NCBI RefSeq assembly: GCF_035593265.1
Contig: NZ_CP141614.1
Span: forward strand, 1,674,001 to 1,738,000
Direction: 5' to 3'
DNA length: 64,000 bases
Source: Limnochorda sp. LNt
Lineage (GTDB): Bacteria > Bacillota > Limnochordia > Limnochordales > Geochordaceae
Part shown: positions 29,233 through 38,283 of the stretch, one piece after another
Layout of the letters: the number at the start of each line of letters is the position of its first letter
How positions within the stretch are numbered: the stretch's first letter is position 1
Notes under the pieces: model-generated
The model's database searches: none
Told to the model about the DNA's origin: nothing
The model's input: only the letters and a program-made list of their open reading frames with translations
Made by a program: the position numbers and the translations under genes

Positions 29233-30067
29233 CTCGCGCGCCCCCCGTCCCGGCCTCTCCCAGCTCACGCGAGCGCCGCGTGCCCGCCAGGACCGCCTCC
29301 ATCAGCGCGCCCCGCACCCCCCGGCTCTCCAGCACGGTCAGACCCGCCGCGGTGGTGCCGGCGGGTGACGTGACCCAGTTGCGCAACTCCGCGGGATGGC
29401 GGCCCGTGTCGAGCACCATGCGCGCCGCCCCCGCCAGGGTCTGCGCCGCCAGGAAGAGCGCCGCCTCACGGGAGAGGCCAGCGGCCACCCCGCCGTCGGC
29501 CAGGGCCTCCACCACCAGGTAGGCGTAGGCAGGGCCGCTGCCGGACAGACCCGTCACGGCATCCATCAGCCCCTCGGGCACCACGACGGCTCGCCCGATG
29601 GCCTCGAAGATCTTGAGGGCCCGCTGCAGGTGGCCCTCCTGTGCGAAGGTGCCCCGGCACAGCCCCGTGGCCGCTTGCCCCACCAGCGCCGCGATGTTGG
29701 GCATGGCCCGCACCACCGCCGTACCCGGCGGCAGGCGGCGCTCGATGACCGAGGTGGGCACCCCGGCCGCGATGGAGATGACGAGGTGGCGGCCCACGTC
29801 GATGGCCGGCGCCATCTCCCGCAGGGCCTCCACGATGCTCTGCGGTTTGACCGCGACCACCGCCGTGTCAGCCCCTCGTAGCGCCTCGGCGTTGTCGTCG
29901 GTCACCAGGATGCCGTAGCCCTGCTCGATGTGGGCGCGCCGCTCCGGGCTCTTGTCGGTGGCCACGATCTCGTCGCGGCTCGAGAGACCTTGCCGCAACA
30001 GGCCCTTGATGAAGGCCTCGCCCATGGCCCCGGCGCCGATGACGGCCACCCGCTCGCCAAGTCTCAC
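29225..30067 (-). CDS. proC: Pyrroline-5-carboxylate reductase
   Basis: The 280-residue protein makes proline from pyrroline-5-carboxylate with NAD(P)H. The Rossmann motif is V-I-G-A-G-A-M-G near the N-terminus, and the catalytic region V-T-G-L-S-G-S-G-P-A-Y and T-S-P-A-G-T-T are intact. The GTG at 30065-30067 overlaps the sepF stop as GTGA with GGGAAGGG about 10 bases upstream; another GTG seven codons earlier is possible. It is inserted between sepF and yggT, an order also seen in some Clostridia. Confidence 0.94.
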   Translation of the reverse strand: MRLGERVAVIGAGAMGEAFIKGLLRQGLSSRDEIVATDKSPERRAHIEQGYGILVTDDNAEALRGADTAVVAVKPQSIVEALREMAPAIDVGRHLVISIAAGVPTSVIERRLPPGTAVVRAMPNIAALVGQAATGLCRGTFAQEGHLQRALKIFEAIGRAVVVPEGLMDAVTGLSGSGPAYAYLVVEALADGGVAAGLSREAALFLAAQTLAGAARMVLDTGRHPAELRNWVTSPAGTTAAGLTVLESRGVRGALMEAVLAGTRRSRELGEAGTGGARDG

Positions 30068-30519
30068 GGTGCGTTCAACCCTTCCCACTCGACGTCGACG
30101 CCGCTCGGGGAGCAGACGAAGATGTCGTCGTCGATGCGCCGCATGGAGCCGTCCAGCGCATACAAGGTCCCGGAGACGAAGTCGACGACGCGCCGGGCGG
30201 TCTCCCGGTCCGTTGACTTCAAGGTTAGCACAACGGGCCGGCCCTCGCGCAGGTGCCCGGCGACCGCCTGCACATCGTCGAAGGTCCTCGGTTCGAAGAC
30301 CACCAGCCGGCTCACCCCCCGCCCGGTGCCGCCCGGCGATGCCGTGGCCGCCGCAGCGGTGGGCAACGTCACCACCCGGCCCCGCCGCGCGGGACTCTCC
30401 CCCGATTCGCGGATCGGGGCCACGGACGTCGGCGGTGCGGGCGGCTCGGACGCCGCGCTCGGGTCCGCCTCGACACCCAGCCAGGCCAGCACCCGTTCGA
30501 TGAACCCCACGGCGCTCAC
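30064..30519 (-). CDS. sepF: Cell division protein SepF
   Basis: The 151-residue protein has a short N-terminal amphipathic membrane helix (G-F-I-E-R-V-L-A-W-L), a flexible proline/alanine-rich linker and a C-terminal SepF domain (about 70-148) with F-E-P-R-T-F-D-D-V-Q and Y-A-L-D-G-S-M-R-R. SepF assembles with FtsZ at the division septum. The GTG at 30519 gives the classic layout, with AAGGA upstream. It lies between an HlyD-like gene and proC. Confidence 0.93.
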   Translation of the reverse strand: MSAVGFIERVLAWLGVEADPSAASEPPAPPTSVAPIRESGESPARRGRVVTLPTAAAATASPGGTGRGVSRLVVFEPRTFDDVQAVAGHLREGRPVVLTLKSTDRETARRVVDFVSGTLYALDGSMRRIDDDIFVCSPSGVDVEWEGLNAP

Positions 30520-30535
30520 TCCACTTCCTTGGCGC

Positions 30536-31417
30536 TCAAAAGCCCTCCAGCCAACGGGGCCAGCGGTAGACCCGCACACCGTCGGGCACTCCGCGGGCCA
30601 CCACGTGCCGGCCCATCTGCTTGACCACTTCGACGGCGACGAAGGAGGGCCCCCCCGGCGTCGCCAGCCAGTAGCCCGGCCGCCCCCGCCGCCAGGCCAG
30701 CCCCGAAGCGGGCAGGATGACCCCCGCGTACCGGCCCACGACGAGGCGCACCTCTCGCTCGACGCGTCGATACAGCCAGTCCACGGGCTGGCGGTCGATG
30801 CGCAAGACGAGGCGCACGCCCTCGCCCGAGCTGGCCGCGACGCGCTCCACCACCCGGGCCGGCACGCCGTCGGCCGCGCTGGCCCCCACCAGTTCGATGC
30901 GGGCGCCCGGGCCGATGGCCTGGGGGAGCGAGCCGTCCACGAAGAAGACGCCCCAGAGCTCCCGCCGGTCGACGAGCCGCACCACCGGCTCTCCCCGCGC
31001 CACGGGCCGTCGGGGTACCAGCGGCGTGCTCCGGGGCTGGGGGCCTTCGGGCAGGCTCGCAGCGGCCAGCGCTTCGGGCGAGAAGGCCCCCTCCCACCCG
31101 TCGCCGAGGAAGCTGGCCACCCCCGAGAAGGGTGCGGTCACCAGCACGGCCGGCGCGCCGGGCGACTCAGGCTGGATGCGCACCAGCGGCGTGCCGGTCG
31201 CCACCGACTGACCCTCGTTGACCAGCGGGGTCACGTCGCCCGCCTGCGGCGCCGCCAACAGGCGCTCCACCCGCACGATGAGCAAGGTCCCCGGGTACGC
31301 CTCCAGGAGTTCGCCCCAACGCCCCACGTCGGTGGGGCCCAGGCGAGCCGCCACCCACGCCGCGGCGGCGCCCAGCCAGGCGTACGCCAGCCATGCGACG
31401 GCGGCCACCACCGCCAC
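30536..31417 (-). CDS. HlyD-like membrane-anchored protein
   Basis: The 293-residue protein has one N-terminal transmembrane helix (about 1-24) and an outside domain with two biotinyl-lipoyl-like halves around residues 60-120 and 135-170, then beta strands as in HlyD/RND adaptor proteins. No inner-membrane transporter is next to it. Proteins of this type are recurrent sepF neighbours in Clostridia, and a cell-envelope or division role is suspected. The start is uncertain: the basic stretch just upstream (RRRLRPLRLLRT) is open and could be part of the protein if a CTG start is used. Confidence 0.75.
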   Translation of the reverse strand: MAVVAAVAWLAYAWLGAAAAWVAARLGPTDVGRWGELLEAYPGTLLIVRVERLLAAPQAGDVTPLVNEGQSVATGTPLVRIQPESPGAPAVLVTAPFSGVASFLGDGWEGAFSPEALAAASLPEGPQPRSTPLVPRRPVARGEPVVRLVDRRELWGVFFVDGSLPQAIGPGARIELVGASAADGVPARVVERVAASSGEGVRLVLRIDRQPVDWLYRRVEREVRLVVGRYAGVILPASGLAWRRGRPGYWLATPGGPSFVAVEVVKQMGRHVVARGVPDGVRVYRWPRWLEGF

Positions 31418-31478
31418 CGTCCTCAGCAGCCGAAGCGGCCGAAGGCGCCGTCTCGTCCCCGCTCACCCCGTCTGTGGC

Positions 31479-32297
31479 CTACAGGCCGACGAGCACCCAG
31501 ACGCCCACCACGGCGACGTAGAGGGCGAAGTAGCGCAGGGCACCCCGCTGCAGCGTGGCCAGCAGGAGACGGATGGCGACGTACCCGGATAGGGCCGCCG
31601 CTCCGAAGCCCGTCAGCAGCACGGCGAACCCGGGCGAGGCCAGCCCGCCGCTGGCGCCCTTCAGCGCGGCCAGCAGGCCCGCCCCCGCGATGGTGGGCAC
31701 CGCCAGCAAGAAGGAGAAGCGCGCCGCCGCATCACGTTCGACGCCGGTCAGCAGGCCCGCCGCGATGGTGGAGCCCGAGCGCGAGATCCCGGGAACGACG
31801 GCCACGGCCTGGGCCAACCCGATGACGAGGGCCCTGACCCACCCCACCTCGCCCAGCCCTCGGGACCGGACCCGTGCGCGGTCGGCAACGGCCAGCAGCG
31901 TGGCCGTCGCCAGCAGGGCCAGGCCCACCGTCCTGACCGACCCGAAGAGCCCCTCGACGGCGTCGTCCAGGGCCAGGCCCACGACACCGGCCGGGATGGT
32001 ACCGACCAGCACCCACGCCGCCAGCTGCCCGTCGCGGGCGTCGCCTGCCGCCAGGGGCCTCCCGGCCAGGAGGCGTGGCCACGCGGCCACCCCACGCAGC
32101 ACCGCGATCACCTCGGCCCGCAGCGCCACCAGCACGGCCAGCAGCGTACCCAGGTGCACCACCACGTCGAAGAGCAGCTGTGGGGCCGTGATGCCCATCA
32201 GGTGCTGCACCAGCACCAGATGCCCCGAGCTGCTCACCGGCAGGAACTCCGTCAGGCCCTGCACCAGGCCCAAGACTACCGCCGCCCCTACGTCCAT
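31479..32297 (-). CDS. uppP: Undecaprenyl-diphosphatase UppP (BacA)
   Basis: The 272-residue multi-spanning membrane enzyme recycles undecaprenyl diphosphate for peptidoglycan and other polymers and gives bacitracin tolerance. Both catalytic motifs are intact: Q-G-L-T-E-F-L-P-V-S-S-S-G-H-L (13-27) and P-G-I-S-R-S-G-S-T-I (about 170-179). It starts at an ATG. Its position between an HlyD-like gene and a Na/Pi transporter gives no further clue, but it serves the same lipid carrier as the envelope polysaccharides encoded nearby. Confidence 0.96.
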   Translation of the reverse strand: MDVGAAVVLGLVQGLTEFLPVSSSGHLVLVQHLMGITAPQLLFDVVVHLGTLLAVLVALRAEVIAVLRGVAAWPRLLAGRPLAAGDARDGQLAAWVLVGTIPAGVVGLALDDAVEGLFGSVRTVGLALLATATLLAVADRARVRSRGLGEVGWVRALVIGLAQAVAVVPGISRSGSTIAAGLLTGVERDAAARFSFLLAVPTIAGAGLLAALKGASGGLASPGFAVLLTGFGAAALSGYVAIRLLLATLQRGALRYFALYVAVVGVWVLVGL

Positions 32298-32388
32298 CCT
32301 GCGCGCTCCCCTGCCTTCCCGGCGCCGTTTCGGCGCCCTCGAGGCGAGTCCTGCCGGCGGGCGGGCCTCGGAGCGGTGGGGCGGGGCG

Positions 32389-33297
32389 TCACCCGAGGTG
32401 GGAGGCCAGACGCCGTCCGAGGGGACGCACGAACGGCCAGGCGAGGAGCAGCGAGGCCACGTTGAACGCGGTATGGGCGTGGGCGACCACCTGCGCGGGG
32501 CTCCCGGCCAGCCGCTCGAGCAGCCCCACGAACCATCCGAACAGGACGAGGGTCAGCACGGCGCCCCCCAGGTTGAGGGCGAAGTCGGCCAGCGCCAGCC
32601 AGCGGGCCCCTTTCCCCACGAACAGCGAGGCGACCAGCCCGGTCGTCACCGTCCCCACGTTGGCCCCCAGGACGGCGGCCACGCCCACCTCGGGCGCCAG
32701 CAGGCCCTCGCCGGCCATCTTGACCAGCGCCGAGGAGACCACCGTGCTGCTCTGCACGAGGGAGGTCAGCAGCCAGCCCCAGACGAACCCGCTGGCGGGC
32801 GAGGCGACACCGGTACGCCCCAGCGACGCCAGCTGCGTGCCCACCCACGGTCCCACGCCGGTGGCCACGAGGTCGAGCCCCTGCAGCAAGCAGCCGAGAC
32901 TGAAGAGGGCCAGGGCCGTCGCGCCTCGACGGACGACCAGCATCCCCAGCAGCCCCAGCCCCATGGCCAGGGCTCCCAGCCCCGGCAGGCGCAGCGCGAC
33001 CAGCTGGGCGGTGGCCGTCGTCCCCACGTTGGCGCCCAGCACGACCAAGAGCCCGTCGTCGAGCGCGAGGGTGCGTGCCTGCACCAGGCTCAGCACCACC
33101 ACCTCGACGGCGCTGGAGCTGTGGAGGGCCGCCGCCGCCACGGCCCCCGCCAGCACCAGCCAGCCCGACCGGCCCGCGAGCGTCCGCAGGACACGGCTCG
33201 CCCAGCTCCCCGCGGCATCCCGGGCCGCGGCGTACCCCAGCCGGACGCCGGCCAGCGCGAGTACGAGTCCGATCGGCACGGTTACGACGGGCGGCAC
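32389..33297 (-). CDS. Na+/phosphate cotransporter family protein
   Basis: The 302-residue membrane protein consists of two inverted halves typical of the Na/Pi (NptA/PhoU-linked) family. Each half has a G-A-N-V-G-T motif (88-93 and 214-219 approximately) and a serine-rich Q-S-S-T or H-S-S-S motif. It lacks the C-terminal PhoU-like cytoplasmic domain found in many bacterial members. Phosphate import with sodium is inferred. The GTG start has no strong ribosome-binding site. Confidence 0.85.
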   Translation of the reverse strand: MPPVVTVPIGLVLALAGVRLGYAAARDAAGSWASRVLRTLAGRSGWLVLAGAVAAAALHSSSAVEVVVLSLVQARTLALDDGLLVVLGANVGTTATAQLVALRLPGLGALAMGLGLLGMLVVRRGATALALFSLGCLLQGLDLVATGVGPWVGTQLASLGRTGVASPASGFVWGWLLTSLVQSSTVVSSALVKMAGEGLLAPEVGVAAVLGANVGTVTTGLVASLFVGKGARWLALADFALNLGGAVLTLVLFGWFVGLLERLAGSPAQVVAHAHTAFNVASLLLAWPFVRPLGRRLASHLG

Positions 33298-33357
33298 GGG
33301 GCAACTCTACGTCAGCAGTGACCCCTCGTATGACCCGCTGGGGCCAGGCAGGGACCG

Positions 33358-34728
33358 TCACGCGCCGCCGGTGCCCTCCGCCAGCGAAGCCGGGGCCACG
33401 TCGGCGTCGCCGGTCGCTGGTGCGACCCGTCGTCCCACGCCCACGTACCGAAAGCCCATCGCAGCGAGTCGCGCCGCGTCGAGACAATTGCGACCGTCGA
33501 AGACGACGCGGGGAGCCGCCATCAGCCGGTAGAGTCGCTCCCAGTCGGCTTCGACGAACTCCGGCCACTCGGTAGCGACGACGACCGCCTGTGCCGAGCG
33601 AACCGCATCCTCCAACGATGCGACTCGGACCAATCCGGGTGAGAGCACGACGGGGGAGCCGGGAGGCCCGCCACTATCGGGCAAGACCGCCGCCGGGTCG
33701 TACACCTGCACCTTCGCGCCGTACCCGGCCAGCGTCCGCGCGATCTCGAGCCCCGGAGACTCACGAGTGTCGTCGGTGCCCGGCTTGAAGGCGAGTCCCA
33801 AGACCGCCACGCTGCGCTCCGCCAGTCCCCCGAGGAGTGTGTTGAGCCGGTGCACGACGCGAATGCGTTGGCGCCGGTTGACCTCGATGACGGCACGCAA
33901 GAGCTCGAAGGCGTACCCGTTGACGGCGGCCGTGAAGTAGAGGGCCCGCGTGTCCTTGGGAAAGCACGAGCCTCCGTACCCGATGCCGGCTTGCAGGAAG
34001 TGGGGACCGAGGCGGGGGTCCATGCCGACGCCCGTGGCGACGTCGTCGATGTGCGCCCCCACGAGTTCGCAGAGATTGGCGATCTCGTTGATGAAGGAGA
34101 TCTTGGTGGCGAGCAGCGCATTGGCTGCGTACTTGATCATCTCGGCGCTGGTGATGTCGGTCCGCAGCACCGGGGCATCGATCCCCCGGTAGAGCTCGGC
34201 CACTCGCTCCGCCGCCCATGCCTCCTCCGCGCCGACGACGATGCGGTCCGGGTGGAGCCAATCGTGGAGCGCCTTGCCCTCCCTCAGGAACTCAGGGTTG
34301 CTCACGTAGGCAAGCCCGCGCCTCGCCGGAGCGACATACTGGCGCACGAGCTCTCGCCCCGTGCCGGGGGGTACGGTGCTCTTCATGACGATGACCGTCC
34401 CCGGAGCGGCTGTTCTGACCACTTCCTCGACGGCCTGCCGCACTTGGGTCAGGTCTCCTTGCCCCGACACCCCGGACGGCGTCCCTACAGCGATCATGAT
34501 GGCGTCCCTGGGGCCCATCTCCCTCACGGAGCTCACCACGGACAACCTCTCCCCCGCGCGACGCAGCCACTCGTCCAGCCCGGGCTCCAGGAAGGGGGCG
34601 CGTCGCTCACGCAGCCGAGCCAGGCGGGATGGGTTGGCCTCGGCGATGACCGTCTGATGCCCCCCCAGCGCCAGCCCAGCCGCCGCTACCAGTCCCACGT
34701 AGCCCGCGCCTACCACACCCACCCGCAT
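33358..34728 (-). CDS. UDP-glucose/GDP-mannose dehydrogenase family protein (UDP-glucose 6-dehydrogenase)
   Basis: The 456-residue protein oxidises a nucleotide sugar twice to the uronic acid, most likely UDP-glucose to UDP-glucuronate. It shows the NAD loop G-A-G-Y-V-G-L (7-13), the E-F-L-R-E-G segment, catalytic C255 in G-G-S-C-F-P-K-D and the central-helix K-Y-A-A-N-A. UDP-ManNAc dehydrogenase is a less likely alternative. The ATG has GGGAGGG 6 bases upstream. It supplies precursors to the glycosyltransferases that follow. Confidence 0.92.
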   Translation of the reverse strand: MRVGVVGAGYVGLVAAAGLALGGHQTVIAEANPSRLARLRERRAPFLEPGLDEWLRRAGERLSVVSSVREMGPRDAIMIAVGTPSGVSGQGDLTQVRQAVEEVVRTAAPGTVIVMKSTVPPGTGRELVRQYVAPARRGLAYVSNPEFLREGKALHDWLHPDRIVVGAEEAWAAERVAELYRGIDAPVLRTDITSAEMIKYAANALLATKISFINEIANLCELVGAHIDDVATGVGMDPRLGPHFLQAGIGYGGSCFPKDTRALYFTAAVNGYAFELLRAVIEVNRRQRIRVVHRLNTLLGGLAERSVAVLGLAFKPGTDDTRESPGLEIARTLAGYGAKVQVYDPAAVLPDSGGPPGSPVVLSPGLVRVASLEDAVRSAQAVVVATEWPEFVEADWERLYRLMAAPRVVFDGRNCLDAARLAAMGFRYVGVGRRVAPATGDADVAPASLAEGTGGA

Positions 34729-34751
34729 GACGGGCCCTCCCTCCCCGCCTG

Positions 34752-35705
34752 TCACAAGGCCTCGTGCGCGCCCCCGGTGCTGCCGGAACGATGAAAGCTC
34801 ATGAGATACGCCCGATTGAGCACACCAGACAACCAGATCACCTCGAGGGCGGCGAGGTTGCGCCGGCGGGCCCAGCTCACCCAGTCCAGCACGTTGCGTT
34901 CGTCGACGAGTCCCCCCATGCGGGAGACCCAGTTGATCACCCGATGCAAGACGGTGGCCTGCACCGCCAGTCGGCTCGTCAGGCCGGGGTGCTTTGCCAG
35001 GAAGTGGTGAGCCGATCGGCCCCTCTCCCGTTCCTTCACCAGCATCAAGGCAAGTTGTGACGGCTCCGTGAGAGGTGGCTTGACATGATACCCCACGGCT
35101 CCCCTTGCCCGGGCACGCACGAGCCCGCGCTGGAGCAGGCGGAGCCCCAGGTCGATGTCCTGCCACCCCATCCCCTCGAAGCGGCTGTCGAACGCCCCTA
35201 CCGCAAGCAGATGCTCTCTCCTGACGGAAGCGTTGGCCGTATCCAGTGGGTTGGTCGAGAAGTCCCAGACCCTCCCCCTCGGAGCACGCAAGGCGGCCTC
35301 TACCGAGGGTACGGAGATGACGGGGCCGAGCACCAGCGCACGGGGGCCTGCACGGTCATGAGCCTCGAGATGGACCTGAAAGAACCGGTCGACCACGATC
35401 ACGTCACTGTCGACGAAGACGACGAGCTCCCCCGTGGCGAGCTCCAGCGCCGCGTTGCGGGCGCGAGCGGGCCCCTGGCGCTCCGACAATCGGATGTGGC
35501 GGATGGGTACCCGGCTCCGCGCCGCCATGGCGTCGACCATCTCGCCCGTGCCATCCGTCGAGGCGTCGTTGGCCACGACGATCTCGAAGCGGTGCCCCCT
35601 GCCCGCAGCCAGCTCGGCAGCACGCAGCAGGTGCTCGAGGCAGGGGCCGATGAGCTTTTCGCGGTTTCGTACCGGGACGACTACCGAGACGGACGCAGCG
35701 GACAT
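34752..35705 (-). CDS. Glycosyltransferase family 2 protein
   Basis: The 317-residue protein has a GT-A fold starting S-V-V-V-P-V-R-N-R, a V-F-V-D-S-D DxD motif near residue 108 and a G-M-G-W-Q-D-I-D-L-G motif about residue 185. Such enzymes add a sugar to a lipid-linked or growing glycan. It has no evident membrane helix. The ATG with GGGGAGGAT upstream was chosen. It is the first gene leftwards from a divergent 188-base promoter region shared with the frameshifted GT4. Confidence 0.88.
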   Translation of the reverse strand: MSAASVSVVVPVRNREKLIGPCLEHLLRAAELAAGRGHRFEIVVANDASTDGTGEMVDAMAARSRVPIRHIRLSERQGPARARNAALELATGELVVFVDSDVIVVDRFFQVHLEAHDRAGPRALVLGPVISVPSVEAALRAPRGRVWDFSTNPLDTANASVRREHLLAVGAFDSRFEGMGWQDIDLGLRLLQRGLVRARARGAVGYHVKPPLTEPSQLALMLVKERERGRSAHHFLAKHPGLTSRLAVQATVLHRVINWVSRMGGLVDERNVLDWVSWARRRNLAALEVIWLSGVLNRAYLMSFHRSGSTGGAHEAL

Positions 35706-35893
35706 GCCCCATCCTCCCCGCACGAACATACCACACCGGACCGCTGACCAGGGGAACGACGTTGGCCATCGAGGGACGCGCCCCCTGCATCCCCCATCGT
35801 CCGTCCAAGCGAGCGGCACATGGACGTGCAGGGTTTCGACGAGCCCAGTGGAAGGACCAGGAAGCGGCAATTCCACGTCACCTGGGAGGTACC

Positions 35894-37016
35894 ATGCGCA
35901 TCTGGTTTTTCGCACGACAATCCGAGCCCTTCTCGCCCCGGACGCTCTCCACCAGCGGCCTGGGCGGCAGTGAGAGCGCGTTGTACTACGTGGCTCAGGG
36001 ATTGGCCCGGCTGGGGCACGACGTGACGGTGCTCAACCATTGCGGAGCCGAGGCCGGCAAGCATGATGGTTGTCCTCTACCTCGATCTCCATGGCCAGTC
36101 CGCGCAGTGGCGGAGGCTGGCCATGGCGAGCCCCCCGGACGTGCTCGTGCTCTTTCGTCGCATGCTCGACGTGGCGGTGCGCATCCCCTCGAGAGTGCGT
36201 GTCTTCTGGGTACACGACTACCAGGGAGTCTCCCGCGACTCCCCACGGGGAAGGATGGTTCGAGCGCTGGCGATCGGGTGGCGGCAACTGACCGGACCTT
36301 TGTGGCATGAGCGGGTCGACGCGGTGTTCGCGGTGAGCGAATTCATGGCGCGTCAGCTCGCCTGGTTGCTTCGGGTACCCGAGCACAAGCTGCGAATCAT
36401 GCCCAACGGCATCGATCCCTCCCTGTTTCGTGAGGGGCAGGTGTCGGCGCGGGATCCGTGGCGCCTGGTCTACACGTCGGTACCCGAGCGAGGCCTGCAG
36501 ACGTTACTGCGCGACATCTACCCTGCGATCCGCTCGGAGCTGCCCGAGACCGAGCTTCACGTCTTCTCGTATCGCTCGCTGGAAGCATTCCGGGCGGTCA
36601 CGGGCCCAGGGGTCCACCTCCGTGGCTCCCTGCCCAAGCACCGGTTGGCCCGGGAACTCATGGCGTCGTCGTTGATGACCTACCCTTCCAACTTCGAGGA
36701 GCTAGGCGCCATCGCCGTGCTGGAGGCCATGGCAGCCGGGGTGCCGGTGGTGACCAGCGCGCTGGGGGTCCTTCCCGAGTTGGTCGGCGACGATGAACGG
36801 GGAGTCGTGGTCGGGGGTGTCCCCGGCACTCCGGAGTTCGCAACCGACTATGCCAGGGCCGTCGTGCGCCTGCTCCGGGACCCCCATCGATTGGAGCGGA
36901 TGCGGCTCGCCGCACGTGAGTTTGCCTTGCAGCAGCGCTCGTGGGACGCGATTGCCGAGACGTGGGAGCGCACCCTGGCCGAGTTGCTGTCGGCTCGCCG
37001 GCTTGGACGGGGATGA
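35894..37016 (+). pseudogene. GT4 family glycosyltransferase interrupted by a frameshift
   Basis: The 5' part (from ATG 35894, GGGAGGT upstream) encodes the start of a GT4 enzyme, including G-L-G-G-S-E-S-A-L-Y-Y-V. Near 36060-36070 the similarity moves to another frame, which continues from V-V-L-Y-L-D to the end at 37016 with V-Y-T-S-V-P-E-R-G-L and a C-terminal E-x7-E type region. The intact paralogue at 38274-39410 aligns across both parts (A-M-G-G-S-E-T-A-L-F-Y-V and A-Y-T-S-V-P-E-R-G-L) in one frame. One extra base, or two missing, explains the break. It may be a true pseudogene, a sequencing error, or less likely programmed frameshifting. Confidence 0.8.
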
Positions 37017-37020
37017 CGCC

Positions 37021-38283
37021 ATGCCAGCAGACCAAGGTCGCCCCGCCGTGCTCTTCCTCAGCAATGGCCATGGCGAGGATGCAGTCGGTGCGGCCATCGC
37101 ACGCGAACTGAGCGACACGCTTCCGTCTGCCCGCGTGCTGGCCGCCCCCATCGTGGGAGACGGAGGCCCCTACCGGCGCCTTGGGATCGCCGTCGTCACC
37201 CCGACTCGGCCGATGCCGAGCGGAGGCTTCGTGGGCCTGAAACGGTCCCGGGCCCTGTGGCATGACCTGCGAGCGGGGTTGATCCGCCTCCACCTACGAC
37301 AGGCACGGGCCCTCCGACGATGGGCCCCCGGGGTCGACCTGGTCGTCGGCGTGGGAGATCGGCTCATCCTTTACCTGGCGCGCTGGGTCATCAGGCGCCC
37401 CCTCGTCTTCGTGGCCATCGCGGACTCGGCCTACCTCACCCAGGGACGGGAGATCTCCAACCCTGGCGAGAGGAGCCTCATGCGGAAGTGTGCCCGCGTC
37501 GTCTTCACCCGGGACCATCTCAGCGCCGACATGTTACGAAAGTACGGGGTGCCGGCGATGTTCGTGGGCAATCCCATGATGGACGCCTTCGATATCACCG
37601 GCACACGCCTGGGCGACGCTCGCGACGGGGACCCGAGGCCCACGGTCGCGATTCTGCCGGGCAGCCGGGCCGAGGCGTACGCGAACTTCAGGCTCGCGCT
37701 GGACGGCGTGTTGTGCGCGTTCCGCGCAGGGCTCCGCCACTGCCGGTTCGTCGCCGCGTGGGCTGACAACCTCCCGGTCGCTCCCCTGTCAGATGCCCTG
37801 GCCGGGACGCAGTGGTGCCTCGTACCCGCCCCGGGGGCGTTCGGGGAAGAGGAGGCGTGGGCCGTGGCCCACCCGGACGGTGCGACCGTCACGATCGTCA
37901 CTCATCGGTTCGGCGACGTGATCAGTCAGGCGACCGCGGTGATCGGCCTGGCGGGCACGGCCAACGAGCAGGCAGCCGGTCTCGGGAAACCCGTCATCCT
38001 GCCTCGCGGCACGGGGCCGCAGCTGAATGACGCGATGGTACGACGCCAACGCCTCCTGCTCGGCGAAGCGGTCCGGGCCGTAGAGCCCAACGGCGCCGCC
38101 ATCGCCGGGGCGCTGCGTGCGGTGCTCGATGACCCGGAGCGCTACCGACGCATGAGCGAGGTGGGTCGCTCCCGCATGGGCCCGAGGGGCGGGGCTCGCC
38201 GGATCGCTCAGGCCATCGCGGCTCAGCTGACCCATGGGGCGGGTTCGCCCGGTACGACGCCTGCCCGAGACCTTCACGGGTGA
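37021..38283 (+). CDS. Lipid-A-disaccharide synthase-related glycosyltransferase (LpxB-like)
   Basis: The 420-residue protein begins with the signature L-F-L-S-N-G-H-G-E-D-A-V-G of the LpxB-related family known mainly from Cyanobacteria, Deinococci and some Firmicutes, which is distinct from true LpxB. A second half with I-L-P-G-S-R-A-E-A-Y-A-N-F and G-L-A-G-T-A-N-E-Q matches the GT-B donor-binding lobe. The substrate is unknown; a UDP-sugar-dependent membrane glycolipid is possible. It starts at ATG four bases after the frameshifted GT4 and its end overlaps the convergent GT4 gene by 10 bases. Confidence 0.8.
   Translation: MPADQGRPAVLFLSNGHGEDAVGAAIARELSDTLPSARVLAAPIVGDGGPYRRLGIAVVTPTRPMPSGGFVGLKRSRALWHDLRAGLIRLHLRQARALRRWAPGVDLVVGVGDRLILYLARWVIRRPLVFVAIADSAYLTQGREISNPGERSLMRKCARVVFTRDHLSADMLRKYGVPAMFVGNPMMDAFDITGTRLGDARDGDPRPTVAILPGSRAEAYANFRLALDGVLCAFRAGLRHCRFVAAWADNLPVAPLSDALAGTQWCLVPAPGAFGEEEAWAVAHPDGATVTIVTHRFGDVISQATAVIGLAGTANEQAAGLGKPVILPRGTGPQLNDAMVRRQRLLLGEAVRAVEPNGAAIAGALRAVLDDPERYRRMSEVGRSRMGPRGGARRIAQAIAAQLTHGAGSPGTTPARDLHG

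Noticed and set aside
32321-32337. Hairpin GGCGCCG-TTT-CGGCGCC between the Na/Pi transporter gene and uppP as a terminator.
   Set aside because: The stem is good but no T run follows on the minus strand, and short GGCGCC repeats are common by chance at this GC.
37021-38283. Annotation as true lipid-A-disaccharide synthase LpxB.
   Set aside because: The S-N-G-H-G-E-D signature belongs to the LpxB-related family, and no other lipid A gene is seen nearby.
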